Assembly (NCBI RefSeq): GCF_001412535.1
Contig: NZ_CP011774.1
Span: 1,731,501-1,795,500, forward strand
Source: Limnohabitans sp. 63ED37-2
Lineage (GTDB): Bacteria; Pseudomonadota; Gammaproteobacteria; Burkholderiales; Burkholderiaceae_C
DNA: 64,000 nt
Direction of reading: 5' to 3'
Below the pieces are notes generated by a model that worked only from the letters and a program-made list of their open reading frames with translations, was not told the DNA's origin and did no database searches. Position 1 is the first letter of the stretch, and each line of letters starts with the position of its first letter. Below, piece by piece: positions 31,106 through 41,500 of the stretch. Position numbers and translations under genes: made by a program.

Positions 31106-32305
31106 TCAAACCGCTGCCGATGGGTTTTGGCGCAACCAGGTCTGGAGCCGCTCCACGCCTTGCGCCAGCCGCGCCAGATCTTTGGAGGCAAAACACCAAC
31201 GCAGCCAGCCCGCCGCTTCAGGGGCAAAGGCCTCGCCAGGGGCCAGGCCCAGACCTGCTTCGGCCACCAAACGTTTGGCCGTCTGCACCGCATCCGGGTG
31301 CCCGTCGAGTTTGAAAAACGCGTACATGCCACCCCGAGCCGGAGCCAGTTGCACCCCCGGTACAGCCTGCAACAGCGGCACCAAGGTGTCGCGGCAGGCT
31401 TTGAGGTGCGCGACCACACGGGGTGTGATGTCGGCGGTATTTTGCAAGGCCACCACGCCCGCCTTTTGGGTGAAGACCGAAGCGCACGAGGTGTTGAACT
31501 CGATCAGTTTGCCCATGTGCGGTGTCATGGCGGCGGGCATGACCAACCAGCCCAGTCGCCAGCCGGTCATCAAAAAGCTCTTGGAAAAGCTGTGCACCAC
31601 GACCAGGCGGTCGTCGAGCTCGGCCACATCCAAAAAAGACGGGGCGCAGCCATTGGCCGTGTCGGTTTCGTAATAGAGGCGCTCGTACACCTCGTCGGCC
31701 AACACCCAGGTGCCGGTGCTGCGGCAATGCGCCAAGATCTCGGCCTGCTCGGCGCGGCTGAGCGTCCAGCCAGTCGGGTTGTTGGGTGAGTTGACGATCA
31801 GCATGCGCGTGGTCGGCGTGATGGCGGCTTTGAGCGCCGCCATGTCGAGCTGCCACTGGCCACCCACCGGGCGCAGCGACACACATCTCAAATTCGCGCC
31901 CATCACCAAAGCCTGCGCCGTGAGGTTGGGCCACACGGGCGTGACGGCAACCACTTCGTCGCCCGCGTCGATCAGGGCTTGCGCCGCCAGCATGAGCGCA
32001 TTCACGCCGCCCGAGGTGATGGCCAGGCGGTCCATACCAATGGGTCCGTGCAAGGCCGACATGTAGTCGGACACGGCTTGGCGCAATTCAGGCAGGCCCA
32101 AGTTGTGCGAATAAAAGGTCTCGCCTTTTTGCATCGAATCGATGGCCGCCTGGCGCACGATGTCGGGCGTGACCTCGTCGGATTCACCAAACCAAAAGGC
32201 CAGCACATCGGGGCGGCCCATGCCTGCGTTGGCGACTTCGCGGATACGGGACTCTTCCAGGTCCATGACGGCCTGACGCATGAAAGGAGCGGTGTTTTTG
32301 TTCAT
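31106..32305 (-). CDS. Pyridoxal phosphate-dependent aminotransferase
   Basis: 399 residues of class I/II aminotransferases (fold type I). The PLP Lys is in VHSFSKSFLMTGWRLGWLV. NSPNNPTGWTLS and VLADEVYERLYYE place the PLP-ring Asn and Asp. The amino-acid substrate cannot be read from the sequence; AspC-like or AatA-like activity is possible. The ATG at 32305 is preferred over an upstream one at 32353. TACGAT on the minus strand (32312-32317) ends 6 nt before it, suggesting a leaderless transcript. It is convergent with the fructokinase gene. Confidence 0.92.
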   Translation of the reverse strand: MNKNTAPFMRQAVMDLEESRIREVANAGMGRPDVLAFWFGESDEVTPDIVRQAAIDSMQKGETFYSHNLGLPELRQAVSDYMSALHGPIGMDRLAITSGGVNALMLAAQALIDAGDEVVAVTPVWPNLTAQALVMGANLRCVSLRPVGGQWQLDMAALKAAITPTTRMLIVNSPNNPTGWTLSRAEQAEILAHCRSTGTWVLADEVYERLYYETDTANGCAPSFLDVAELDDRLVVVHSFSKSFLMTGWRLGWLVMPAAMTPHMGKLIEFNTSCASVFTQKAGVVALQNTADITPRVVAHLKACRDTLVPLLQAVPGVQLAPARGGMYAFFKLDGHPDAVQTAKRLVAEAGLGLAPGEAFAPEAAGWLRWCFASKDLARLAQGVERLQTWLRQNPSAAV

Positions 32306-32347
32306 GCACCCATCGTAACGGCTGGTCAGCCCTGCTGGTGTCACCCT

Positions 32348-32375
32348 TTGCACAAGCGCTGCACTTGCCTATGAT
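32348..32375 (+). promoter_or_regulatory. Sigma70-type promoter of the small exported protein gene
   Basis: TTGCAC (32348-32353) and TATGAT (32370-32375) are separated by 16 bp. Both are good matches to -35 and -10 consensus. The gene starts 31 bp later at 32407 with a ribosome site (AGGGAG) in between. Confidence 0.6.
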
Positions 32376-32406
32376 GAACGGCACAACAACTGACAGGGAG
32401 ACCGCC

Positions 32407-32679
32407 ATGAACACACGGCATTGGATATCCGCGCTCGCCAGCGTGGGCTTGGGGCTTTGCTGGCTGACCATGCCAGCCGCCAGCCAAGCCGCAGACAACT
32501 TCACCGCCGTCACGGCCGCTGACAAACCGGCCAAGGCCCAAAAACCCAAGCAAGCCAAAGCGCCCAAAGCGCCCGGCAACACGGGTTCGGGCGAGAGCAA
32601 AGCCGAGCGCGACAAGCGCCTCTTGCGCGAATGCCGCGGCAAAGCCAATGCAGGCGCGTGTGAGGGCTATGCCAGTTGA
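32407..32679 (+). CDS. Small exported protein of unknown function
   Basis: 90 residues. A clear signal peptide (LASVGLGLCWLTMPAASQAA) is followed by a Lys/Ala/Pro-rich linker (residues about 40-65). The C-terminal motif is ERDKRLLRECRGKANAGACEGYA with two cysteines, split here as ERDKRLLRECRGK then ANAGACEGYA. Similar tails occur in short Comamonadaceae periplasmic proteins without a known role. The two cysteines could form a disulfide. The start is set by AGGGAG upstream of the ATG at 32407. Confidence 0.75.
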   Translation: MNTRHWISALASVGLGLCWLTMPAASQAADNFTAVTAADKPAKAQKPKQAKAPKAPGNTGSGESKAERDKRLLRECRGKANAGACEGYAS

Positions 32680-32738
32680 TGCCCCACCCAGGCCATTCAT
32701 GATGCGTCGGCACATTCGCGAGCGGCGGCTGCTGCCTC

Positions 32739-34844
32739 TCAGTCGCTTGACCCGTCCTGTGACCAGCCCTGCGCCAAGCCACTGGCCCGCACGCTGGGAC
32801 GGGCCATCGCCGCTTCGAGCAAACCCGCCTCGGCTTCCAACAAGGTGAATTGCTCACGAGCTCGGGTGATGCCGGTGTATGCCAGCTCGCGGGACAACAC
32901 TTCGGCACCACCCGGCGGCAGCACCAGCGCGGTGTGCTCGAACTCTGAGCCTTGGCTCTTGTGCACCGTCATAACAAAGGCGGTTTCGACCTGCGCCAGA
33001 CGCATCACACTCACCGAGCGCAGCGCCTCGCCGTCGAGGAACCAGACCTTGAGCTTGCCCTCGTGGTTGGGCAAGACCACACCCACGTCGCCATTGAACA
33101 CGCCCAGCTGCGCATCGTTGCGCGTGACCATGACGGGCCGGCCGGCAAACCATTCGCCTGTGACTTTGAGCAAGTCGGCATCGGTCAAGGCTTTTTGCAC
33201 GGCGGCATTGAGCCCTTGGGTGCCCCAATCGCCCTGATGCACCGCGCACAAAATCCGAAAGCGCTCGAACGCTTGGAGCACGCTGCGCACCCAGGCGGTG
33301 TGCTTGTCGGTGCCCTGCCCTTCTGGCTGCCGTTGCATGAGGCGCAGGTAGTCGGCGTAAGACGGCTGGCCATGTGCGCCCAAGGCCAAATCGCAGACCG
33401 CTTGGGGGGAAGTGGGTTGCAGGGCCAGCAGCGCCGAAACGGACCCAGGCGTTGGCACTGCGCTCACAGCAGGATCGAATGCGGCGCGGGCGGCAGCGGC
33501 ATCGCCCCGGTTCACCGCCAGGGCCAATTGGCCGATGGCGCCTTTGAAGCGGCGACTGTGGCGCAGCATCACCGTCTGTTGCGAAAGCACGGGCGTAGCG
33601 CCCGCTGACCGGTACTCGGCAGGCAAGGTCTGCCCAGCTACGGCCTGCACAAACTGCGCAGTGCCCGCGCTGTAGCGGCCTTCGGCGGCGTTACGGCACA
33701 GGTCGCCCAGCACCGCGCCCGCTTCCACCGAGGCCAGCTGGTCCTTGTCGCCCAGCAGCACAAGGCGCGATGTGGACGGCAAAGCTTGCAAGAGCGCGTC
33801 CATCATTTCCAAGTGCACCATCGAGGCTTCGTCCACGATCAGCACATCGACATCGAGCGGGTTGGCCGCGTGGTGCCTGAACTGGCGTGTGTCGGGCCGC
33901 GCACCCAGCAACGAATGCAAGGTGCGGGCCGGGCCCATGCGGGCGATCAGCGTGTTCAAGTCGAGGCCGCTGCCCTCTGGCACTTGATCTTGCAAACTGG
34001 TCAGTGCGTTATCGATGGATTGCTTCAGGCGCGCCGCCGCCTTGCCCGTGGGCGCGGCCAGCGCCACACGCAGCGGGCTGTCGCCCTCGTGCAGCGCCAG
34101 CAGCAAAGCCAACAGGCGGGCCGCCGTGTAGGTCTTGCCCGTACCTGGCCCGCCCGTGATGACCGACAAACGCGCACGCAGCGCTACGGCGCAGGCCACC
34201 TTTTGCCAATCGGTGTCGGTAGGTGCTTCGGTACTGGGCACAAAGAAACGGTCCAGCCATTGGCGGGCTGCCGAATCGGGCACGGCCAAGGGCTCGCGGG
34301 CCCGTTGCAACAGACCCTGGCCCACGCGCTGCTCGTAGCCTGCATAACGGCGCAGGTACAAGAGCGGTGCGGGGGCCGTGCCGCCCAGCACCAGCGGCTG
34401 GCCTTGGTCGGGTGCATCGCTCAGTCGCGAACAGGCTCGGGATGTGTTGCTTTGCAAAGCGGTTTGCCAGTCGGCCAGCGTGGCGGGCAGGTGCGCCCAA
34501 AGCGCACGCAAGCCTTGCGGCCCGTCCACCGCCACAGCGGACCAGCCCAACATCGCCACAGGCGGTGCACACAGGTCGGCCAAGGGCAGACAGGTGTAGC
34601 CACGCCCTTCCATTTGCGCGAGCAAGGCCGCCGCCACCAGCAGCCCTGGGCTGGCTTGGCCGTTGAGCCGCAGCAGTTGCGCTGCAAGGGCACTGTCGAT
34701 GTGGCGCAGCAGACCTTGCTCGGTCCACAACTGCAACCATTGCAGCGTTTGCGCGGCACTCAGGCCTTCGGCGGGCAAGTCGTTCAACCAATCCATTTGT
34801 GTGGTGGGAACAGACATCGTGCGCGAGGGCTTTTTGAAACTCAT
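32739..34844 (-). CDS. recD: Exodeoxyribonuclease V subunit alpha
   Basis: 701 residues, the 5'-3' helicase of RecBCD. Walker A is GGPGTGKT at residues 231-238. VDVLIVDEASMVHLEMMDAL is motif II, and the C-terminal FVMTVHKSQGSEFEHTALVL is motif V/VI of SF1B helicases. The N-terminal domain (about 1-200) is normal for the family. Its ATG overlaps the recB stop by 4 bp, so translation is coupled. RecBCD unwinds double-strand ends and loads RecA at Chi. Confidence 0.96.
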   Translation of the reverse strand: MSFKKPSRTMSVPTTQMDWLNDLPAEGLSAAQTLQWLQLWTEQGLLRHIDSALAAQLLRLNGQASPGLLVAAALLAQMEGRGYTCLPLADLCAPPVAMLGWSAVAVDGPQGLRALWAHLPATLADWQTALQSNTSRACSRLSDAPDQGQPLVLGGTAPAPLLYLRRYAGYEQRVGQGLLQRAREPLAVPDSAARQWLDRFFVPSTEAPTDTDWQKVACAVALRARLSVITGGPGTGKTYTAARLLALLLALHEGDSPLRVALAAPTGKAAARLKQSIDNALTSLQDQVPEGSGLDLNTLIARMGPARTLHSLLGARPDTRQFRHHAANPLDVDVLIVDEASMVHLEMMDALLQALPSTSRLVLLGDKDQLASVEAGAVLGDLCRNAAEGRYSAGTAQFVQAVAGQTLPAEYRSAGATPVLSQQTVMLRHSRRFKGAIGQLALAVNRGDAAAARAAFDPAVSAVPTPGSVSALLALQPTSPQAVCDLALGAHGQPSYADYLRLMQRQPEGQGTDKHTAWVRSVLQAFERFRILCAVHQGDWGTQGLNAAVQKALTDADLLKVTGEWFAGRPVMVTRNDAQLGVFNGDVGVVLPNHEGKLKVWFLDGEALRSVSVMRLAQVETAFVMTVHKSQGSEFEHTALVLPPGGAEVLSRELAYTGITRAREQFTLLEAEAGLLEAAMARPSVRASGLAQGWSQDGSSD

Positions 34845-37800
34845 GCTTTCACCTCGGCATGGAGCATGGCGTCCAAGCCATCGAGCAATTCGATCGGCGC
34901 TGGCAAGGTGCAGCAGCCGCCCACTGGCCCGTCGATGCCACGCAAGAACAGGTACACCGCGCCGCCCAGTTGCTGCGCCGGGTTGTAGGCCCCGCCCAGG
35001 CGGGCACGCAGCAAGCGGTGCAGCGCCAACATGTAGAGCACGGCCTGCACCTCGTAGCGGTGGTGGGCCATGGCGGCATCGAGCGCCTGCGCGGTGTAGG
35101 CCGCGTCATCGGCACCCAGGTGGTTGGATTTGTAGTCGAGCACCCAGTAACGCCCTTCGTGCTCAAACACCAAGTCCGCAAAGCCCATCAGCATGCCGTG
35201 CAGCTGTGCGTCGGGCAGTTGCGGGCGGCTCACACCGGGCAACAGGTGCTGCTGGCACAGCGCGTCCACCTCGCGGGCGTGCAGACGCTCGGCAGGCAGC
35301 CAGAACTCCATCTCGGGCAGCAAGGTGCCCAGCGCGTTCAGCGGGCGACCTGGCCCACTCAGGGGTTGCGCCACCACACGGGTGAGCCACTGCACCACAT
35401 CGTTGGCTTGGGCTAAGTAGCCTGCGTTTTCGCAGCGCTTTTTCAGGCGCTCGGCCTTGGGGGAGTCGAGCACAAAGCCATCGGCCGCCAACCACTCGAG
35501 CTGGTCGTGCAAGAAGTTGCCTGCAGTTGGGCCTTTGGCAAAGCCGTGCCACGGGGCCAAAGAACCCACAGGGGTTGCAGGGGTGGGCAGGACCTGTGCG
35601 TCTTCGGGCGGTTCGTCATCGGCTGGGCGCGGCGTGGTCATGTGCAGGCTCATTTGCGCCAAAGGCTGCGAAGACAGGTCTCGCGTCAGGCGCGAGAAGC
35701 TCGCAATGGTCCACGACTTGTCGATGCGGGCGGTGCAGCTCAGCGCGTCGCGCAGTTCGGTGGTGTGGGCAGGCCGCTCCCAGAGGGTGAGGGGCACCTT
35801 GGCGCTCGCGCTCACCAGTTGCACCGACAAGCGCTGCTCATCTGCATCTTTTTCCAGCGCTTGCAGCTTGGGCAACCAGCCAGCTTCATCGATGGCGTCA
35901 CCGCCGCCCAGCAAATGGCCTGCGGCGCTGTTGTGGTTGACGCAGCTTTTGCCCGAACCCCGTGTGACCGGGCTCCAGCCCACCCACAGTGCGTGCCGCG
36001 CACGCGTGAGCGCCACATACCAAAGGCGCAGGTCTTCGCGCAGGCGGTCGTGATCGGCCAGCTTCGTGTCGTCCTTGTCAAAGTCCAAAGTCCAATGCCG
36101 CTCGCCCTGGCCGTCATCGCGCTGCAACACCGGGGTTTTGTGGGCTTCCATCATGCGGTGGCTGTGCGCAAAGGGCAGGCACACCACCGGGTACTCCAGG
36201 CCTTTGCTGGCGTGGATGGTGATGACCTTCACCAGGTCTTCGTCGCTCTCCAGCCGCACGGTCTGCTCTTCGCTGTCGCCTGCACCCCCCGCCTTGACCT
36301 CCTCGATCTGCTGGGCCAGCCAGCGGATCAGGGCCTGCTCGCCGTCCAGCTGGCTGCTGGCGGTTTGCAGCAGTTCGGCCAGGTGCAGCACATTGGTCAG
36401 GCGGCGCTCACCGTCACTCTGGTCACGCCAGCGCCCGGCCAGTTGGAAGACATGCAGCGACTGGCGCAGCATGGCCAACACGCCCTGCCCTTGCCAAACC
36501 CCGCGCAGGTCGCGCATCTGCTCGGCACGCTGGTCCAGCAACTCATCTTGTGTGGCCAGCTCGTACAACTCGGCCAGCGACAAGCCCACCGTGCGCGTGC
36601 CCAAAGCAGATCGCACGCGGCGCATGTCTTGCGGCTCGGCCACGCCGCGCAGCCACAGGCACAGGTCCTGTGCTTCGTCGCTGGCAAACACCGAGTCGCG
36701 GTCCGACAGGTAGACCGAAGCAACGCCCCGCACACGCAAGGCGTCGCGCACGGCAGCGGCCTCTTTGCCTGTACGCACCAGCACGGCGACGTCTTTGGGT
36801 TGCAGCGGCTGATCACCCTTGTTCGGGTCCACAAAGCGGGCCTGCGGGTCACTGAGCCAAGCCACGATCTGCTCGGCGCACAAGGCCGACAAGTGCGTTT
36901 GCGCATCGCGCTGGCTGCGCAGTGTGGCGTCGTGCACCAAGGTCATGGCTTTCACGCCACCGTCGCGGGTCGTGAACACTTCGCTGCGGCCCTTGGCTTC
37001 AACAGCCTGGAAAGGCAGCGGATCTTCATCGCCGCGTTGGTAACCAAAGGCGTCTTTCGGAATTTCAAACCAGCGGTTCACCACATCCACCACCGCTTGG
37101 GTGGATCGGTAATTGGTGCCCAGCACATGGTGGCGGCCTTCGGTGGCGCGGCGTGCGGCCAAGTAGCCGTGGATGTCGGCACCACGAAAGCCGTAGATCG
37201 ATTGCTTGGGGTCCCCGATCAGCAGCAGCGCAGCGTCTTGCCGGTTCTCGGCAGTGCGGTAAATGCGGTCAAAAATGCGGAACTGCAGCGGCGAGGTGTC
37301 CTGGAACTCGTCGATCATCGCCACCGGAAACTGCTCGCGCAGGCGCTGCGCCAGACGCTCGCCCGACTCGGGGTCGGCCAGCGCCACATCGAGGCGCTGC
37401 AGCATGTCGGCAAAACCGAACAGGCCGCTGCGCCGCTTCAGCTCGGCCATGCGCTGCAATACATGGGTGCGGGCGTGCAGGCGGGCGGCCTGCGCGGGGT
37501 CGGGCAAGGCCAATAAAGCGGCTTGCAGATCAGCGAAGGCCTGAGACTCGGGCGGCATCTCAACGACATCGCCTTCTTTGCGACACTCCAGCAGGCCATT
37601 GGGTGTCAGACGATCCCAGCCTGTACCCATTGCATCTTTCAATGCCTTCGCATCCCCACTGCTTTGCGACCAGCCTTTGAGTGCATCCATCCACTTTTTG
37701 GAGCGCCCCACCTGCAGAATTGAACCATTCCATCCATGCTTCTTGACGACCAGCTGCCCCTCAATCCAGCCCAGCAAGTTGTCGGCCTTTTCCACCCAGC

Positions 37801-38512
37801 CCTGCTTGAGCGCCGCCAGTTGCGCATCGCGCTCGGTCAGCACCGCGCCGAAGACCTCCGCCAGCGTGCCAGGCGCGGCTTCGGCCAAAGGCACCGCCAT
37901 CAGGGCACGCATGTCCTGGTCGAGCGCAGGTACGTCGCGCCAGACGCGCTGAACCTGCGCCACCAGCGGTGTGGCCATGGGGTAGAGCTGCTGACGCCAG
38001 TAGTCCTGCACGGCTTCGAGGCGCAGCGCGGCTTCGTCGCCGACCAGGTTTTCTTCAAACAGGCTGCCGCTTTCAAAAGCGTGCTCGCGCAGCATGCGCT
38101 GGCACCAGGCGTCGATGGTGTAGACGGCCGCGTCGTCCATGGCCTGTGCGGCCAGCGCGAGCCGATAAGCCGCTTGTTCGCGGGGCTCACCTTCGGGGTA
38201 TTCGCTTTGGAGTTGATTCAGGAAGGCGTCGTCCGTTGGGGCGATGCCCCGGAACACCTGCGCCGCCTCGGTCAGGCGGGCGCGGATACGGTCTGACAGC
38301 TCACGCGTGGCGGCGCGGGTGAAGGTCATCACCAACACGTCTTGCGGCAGCATGGGGCGCACGGGTGCGGTGCACGCATCGCCATGGCCCAACACCAAGC
38401 GAACATACAGCGCGGCAATCGTCCAGGTCTTGCCCGTGCCTGCGCTCGCCTCGATCAGGTGGCTGCCGCGCAGCGGAAAGCTGTGGGCGTTGAGGGCGTG
38501 TGCGGTGCTCAT
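34841..38512 (-). CDS. recB: Exodeoxyribonuclease V subunit beta
   Basis: 1223 residues, the 3'-5' helicase and nuclease of RecBCD. Walker A (EASAGTGKT, residues 21-29) is at the N-terminus. VMTFTRAATREL is motif Ia, FPVAMIDEFQDTSPLQFRIF motif II, and VITIHASKGLEYPVVCLPF motif V. The C-terminal nuclease domain has MGFADLVFEHEGRYWVLDYK, holding the metal-binding Asp and the Asp-Tyr-Lys triad. It overlaps recC by 4 bp upstream and recD by 4 bp downstream. Confidence 0.96.
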   Translation of the reverse strand: MSTAHALNAHSFPLRGSHLIEASAGTGKTWTIAALYVRLVLGHGDACTAPVRPMLPQDVLVMTFTRAATRELSDRIRARLTEAAQVFRGIAPTDDAFLNQLQSEYPEGEPREQAAYRLALAAQAMDDAAVYTIDAWCQRMLREHAFESGSLFEENLVGDEAALRLEAVQDYWRQQLYPMATPLVAQVQRVWRDVPALDQDMRALMAVPLAEAAPGTLAEVFGAVLTERDAQLAALKQGWVEKADNLLGWIEGQLVVKKHGWNGSILQVGRSKKWMDALKGWSQSSGDAKALKDAMGTGWDRLTPNGLLECRKEGDVVEMPPESQAFADLQAALLALPDPAQAARLHARTHVLQRMAELKRRSGLFGFADMLQRLDVALADPESGERLAQRLREQFPVAMIDEFQDTSPLQFRIFDRIYRTAENRQDAALLLIGDPKQSIYGFRGADIHGYLAARRATEGRHHVLGTNYRSTQAVVDVVNRWFEIPKDAFGYQRGDEDPLPFQAVEAKGRSEVFTTRDGGVKAMTLVHDATLRSQRDAQTHLSALCAEQIVAWLSDPQARFVDPNKGDQPLQPKDVAVLVRTGKEAAAVRDALRVRGVASVYLSDRDSVFASDEAQDLCLWLRGVAEPQDMRRVRSALGTRTVGLSLAELYELATQDELLDQRAEQMRDLRGVWQGQGVLAMLRQSLHVFQLAGRWRDQSDGERRLTNVLHLAELLQTASSQLDGEQALIRWLAQQIEEVKAGGAGDSEEQTVRLESDEDLVKVITIHASKGLEYPVVCLPFAHSHRMMEAHKTPVLQRDDGQGERHWTLDFDKDDTKLADHDRLREDLRLWYVALTRARHALWVGWSPVTRGSGKSCVNHNSAAGHLLGGGDAIDEAGWLPKLQALEKDADEQRLSVQLVSASAKVPLTLWERPAHTTELRDALSCTARIDKSWTIASFSRLTRDLSSQPLAQMSLHMTTPRPADDEPPEDAQVLPTPATPVGSLAPWHGFAKGPTAGNFLHDQLEWLAADGFVLDSPKAERLKKRCENAGYLAQANDVVQWLTRVVAQPLSGPGRPLNALGTLLPEMEFWLPAERLHAREVDALCQQHLLPGVSRPQLPDAQLHGMLMGFADLVFEHEGRYWVLDYKSNHLGADDAAYTAQALDAAMAHHRYEVQAVLYMLALHRLLRARLGGAYNPAQQLGGAVYLFLRGIDGPVGGCCTLPAPIELLDGLDAMLHAEVKA

Positions 38513-41500
38513 GCCTTTTCTCCCTCATCGTCTGCAGGCGCACCGGGCAAGGCCTCGACTTCGGCCTCTGCCGCCCAAGCTTTGAGCGGCGCATACACCG
38601 CCTGCGCCAGCCGATCCAGTGCGCCCGTGGCCAGCAAATCCTGCACCGTGGGGTAGGTTCGGGCCAGCGCCGGGTCTTTGTCTTTTTCTGCGCTCTTGAA
38701 GTCGCTGCCTTCGTAGGCATCGGCCAGCGCGTTGGTGTTTTCTTTGTCCTTGAGCCACTGCAAGGCCACGCCGGGCGGCAGGGGCAGTGGCCAGCGCATG
38801 CCTTCGGCCCAGATGGCCAGCAAGGTCTGCAACTGGGTGCGGGCGGCTTCAGGGTCTTGCGGTTCTGCACGCACCACGGCGTTGCGGCCCACCACCACAC
38901 AGCGCACTGAATGCCCCACGGCGGCAGCGGCCAGCGACTGCAGCCAAATGTCGATGAGTTTTTCAGGTCTGGCCAAAGGTGTTTTGGGTTTGAGGTCCGC
39001 CACGTCGTTGGCACGCAAACTCAAGAGCATTTGCCCACCCTCACCCGCCAGCACGCCGCCCAAAGCGTCTTGCAAACTCACTTGCGGGTGTGTCTGGTCG
39101 ACCAGCACACGCTCGGCAGCTTCGGGGTAGGCCCCGCACTCGCGCAGCGCAGCGGCCAGTTGGGTTTGCAGGATGTGGGTGAGCTTTTGGGCTTCGAGCG
39201 TGCCCACCCCCGCCAGCGGCAAGGCCCCGGCCTCACGCAATTGCTGCACCACACGCGCTGCATGGCTGGGCAGTTCGTCTGCGATCAAATCCGCAGGCAC
39301 GTGCTGCAGTTCGTGGTCGAGCAACTGGTACAAGTCCAGCCCGCCCAGACCAAACAGTTCTTCGTCGTGCAGCTCGCTGCGCTCGTCTTCCAAATGCACC
39401 TGCAGCCGCTCACGAAAAAACGCACCCACAGGTTTGCGCAGGAAGCGCGCCAGTTGAGCGATCGAGATGATCGGGGCCTGCTCGTTGGCGGCCATGAGTG
39501 GCGACAACAGCGCAAGAGCCGACGATGGCGTGCCCGTCTCGCTTGCCCCATCACCACGCTGGACATCTTGCGCCGCCCGCCACTCTTTGGCATAGGTCAA
39601 CAAACCACTGCCCGCCTCAAAGTAAGCGCGGCTGAAGGGTTGCAGCGGGTGCACGGTGGTCAGGCCTTTGGCCGTGTCTTTGCCCCAGAGCAGATCGATC
39701 TCGTCGCGCAGTTGAGACACCAGCACCGAAGGCGGTTGTTCGCTGTTGTCGCGCACGCTGCGGCCACTCCAGCTCACGTACAGCACCTGCCGCGCTGACA
39801 AGAGCGCTTCGAGCATGAGCTGCCGGTCGTCGTCACGGCGCGAGCGGTCGCCGGGGCGCGTCATGCCGGGCAGTCCCATCAGGTCAAAGTCGGCACGCGG
39901 GCTGCGGCGCGGGTAGTCGCCATCGTTCATGCCCAGCAGGCACACCGCCTTGAACGGGATCGCCCGCATCGGCATGAGCGTACAAAACGTCACGCCGCCA
40001 GCGCGAAAGCGCTGCTCCAGCCGGGGGGCCTTCAAAGCTTCAAGCCAAGCCGATCGGGTCACGGCCAGCGGCACAGCCTCTTCAAAACCCGCTTCGCCGC
40101 AAGCACGCACCCAGTCGTTCAGCGCTTGGTCGAGCGCTGCCAGGGCATTGCGGTCGTTATCGTCACGCGGCTTGAACAGCGCCGCGAGCATGGCGCGGCA
40201 ATGCTCGGCCCACTGTGCGGGCGTGGCGCTTTGCGTGCAGATTTGCCACCAGTCGATCAGGGCCTGCAACAGGTGCGCCAGCGACCCGGCCAGTTCGGCG
40301 TCCAGCCCGCCCACCTCAAAGTAAGGCGACACGCCCAATGAAACGCCATCGTCCACCGGGTCGGCACCGCAGGCATAACCCATGAGCATGCGCTGCACGC
40401 CAAACAGCGCCGAGTTGTCGTCGCCGCACACGCCCAGCCCCAAGCCAGCGCGGTGCTCGGCAGACAGGCCCCAACGGATGCCCGAGCCCGCCATCCAGCG
40501 CGTGAGCGTGGGCAGGTGTTCGTCCTTCAAGCCAAAGCGGGCAGCGAGCGCGGGCACTTCGAGCAGCTCCACCAGCTCGCTCATGCGGCTGCGCTGCTGC
40601 GGCAGGGCCAGCAACCATTCGACCGCATGGATCAGCGGGCTGATGGCCTGTGCACCCAGGTCGGCAATGTCATACGGGATGAACCGCGCATCGCTGCGCT
40701 TGTATTGACCAAACACCGCGCGGATCGCCGGGGCCATGACTTCGATGTCGGGCACCATGACCACCACATCGCGTGGGGACAAAGGCTCGGGCGAGGTGTG
40801 GAACCACTGCAGCAACTGGTCGTGCAGCACTTCGAGTTCGCGCACCGGGCTGTGCGCCACGCTGAAGGTGACTGAAGCGTCGTCCTTGCGCAAAGGCTGG
40901 GCTGGAGTGCCGCCGCTCGACGGCTCCAGGTCGCGGATGCGGCGCTGCAACTGCGCGAGCAAACGCGTGGCGTCTTCACCGGGCACATCGTCAAAAAAGT
41001 CCAGGCGCGGCCACTGCGTGACTTGCTGGGCCGCCTGCAGGTCGTCAAAAGCGTCGAGCTGGCGGATGAAGTCGCGCCCCTGCCGCCCCCAAGCGGCCAA
41101 GAGCGTGGGCGCGTGCAAATGCATCTGCGCCAGTGGCAAACCCGCCAACGCCTCGCCCCGGTAGGCGTGACGTCGCCGCTCGGCCTGCAGCCATTCGCGC
41201 CCGTCGATGATGTCACCCCAGTGGTACTGACACGGATTGGGTACGGCCAACAGCACCTGGCTGTGCGCGGCCAGCGCCGCCAGCATCTCCAGCAGCTGCC
41301 CGGGCATGTGGCTCATGCCAAACACCGACACGCGCCGCGCCACGGGGCTGGCCAGCGGCTGGCCCGACTGCAGGTGCGCCAGCGCCCGCGCATGCAGCGC
41401 CGGGCGGGTAGCCTGGCGCTGGCTGTCATCCAAAGTGTCGAGCACGCGCCGCCAGAGTTCCGCCTGCCAAAGCTGGTCTTCGCCCAGCTCATCATGCCCA

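Noticed and set aside
32407..32679. PsiF family (phosphate-starvation protein)
   Set aside because: The tail is reminiscent, but the spacing of Cys and Lys residues does not match PsiF repeats.
35507..37516. Long rightward open frame of 669 codons opposite recB
   Set aside because: Its product is rich in Gln, His, Arg and Ala and matches no family. It is the antisense frame of recB, whose motifs are all intact.
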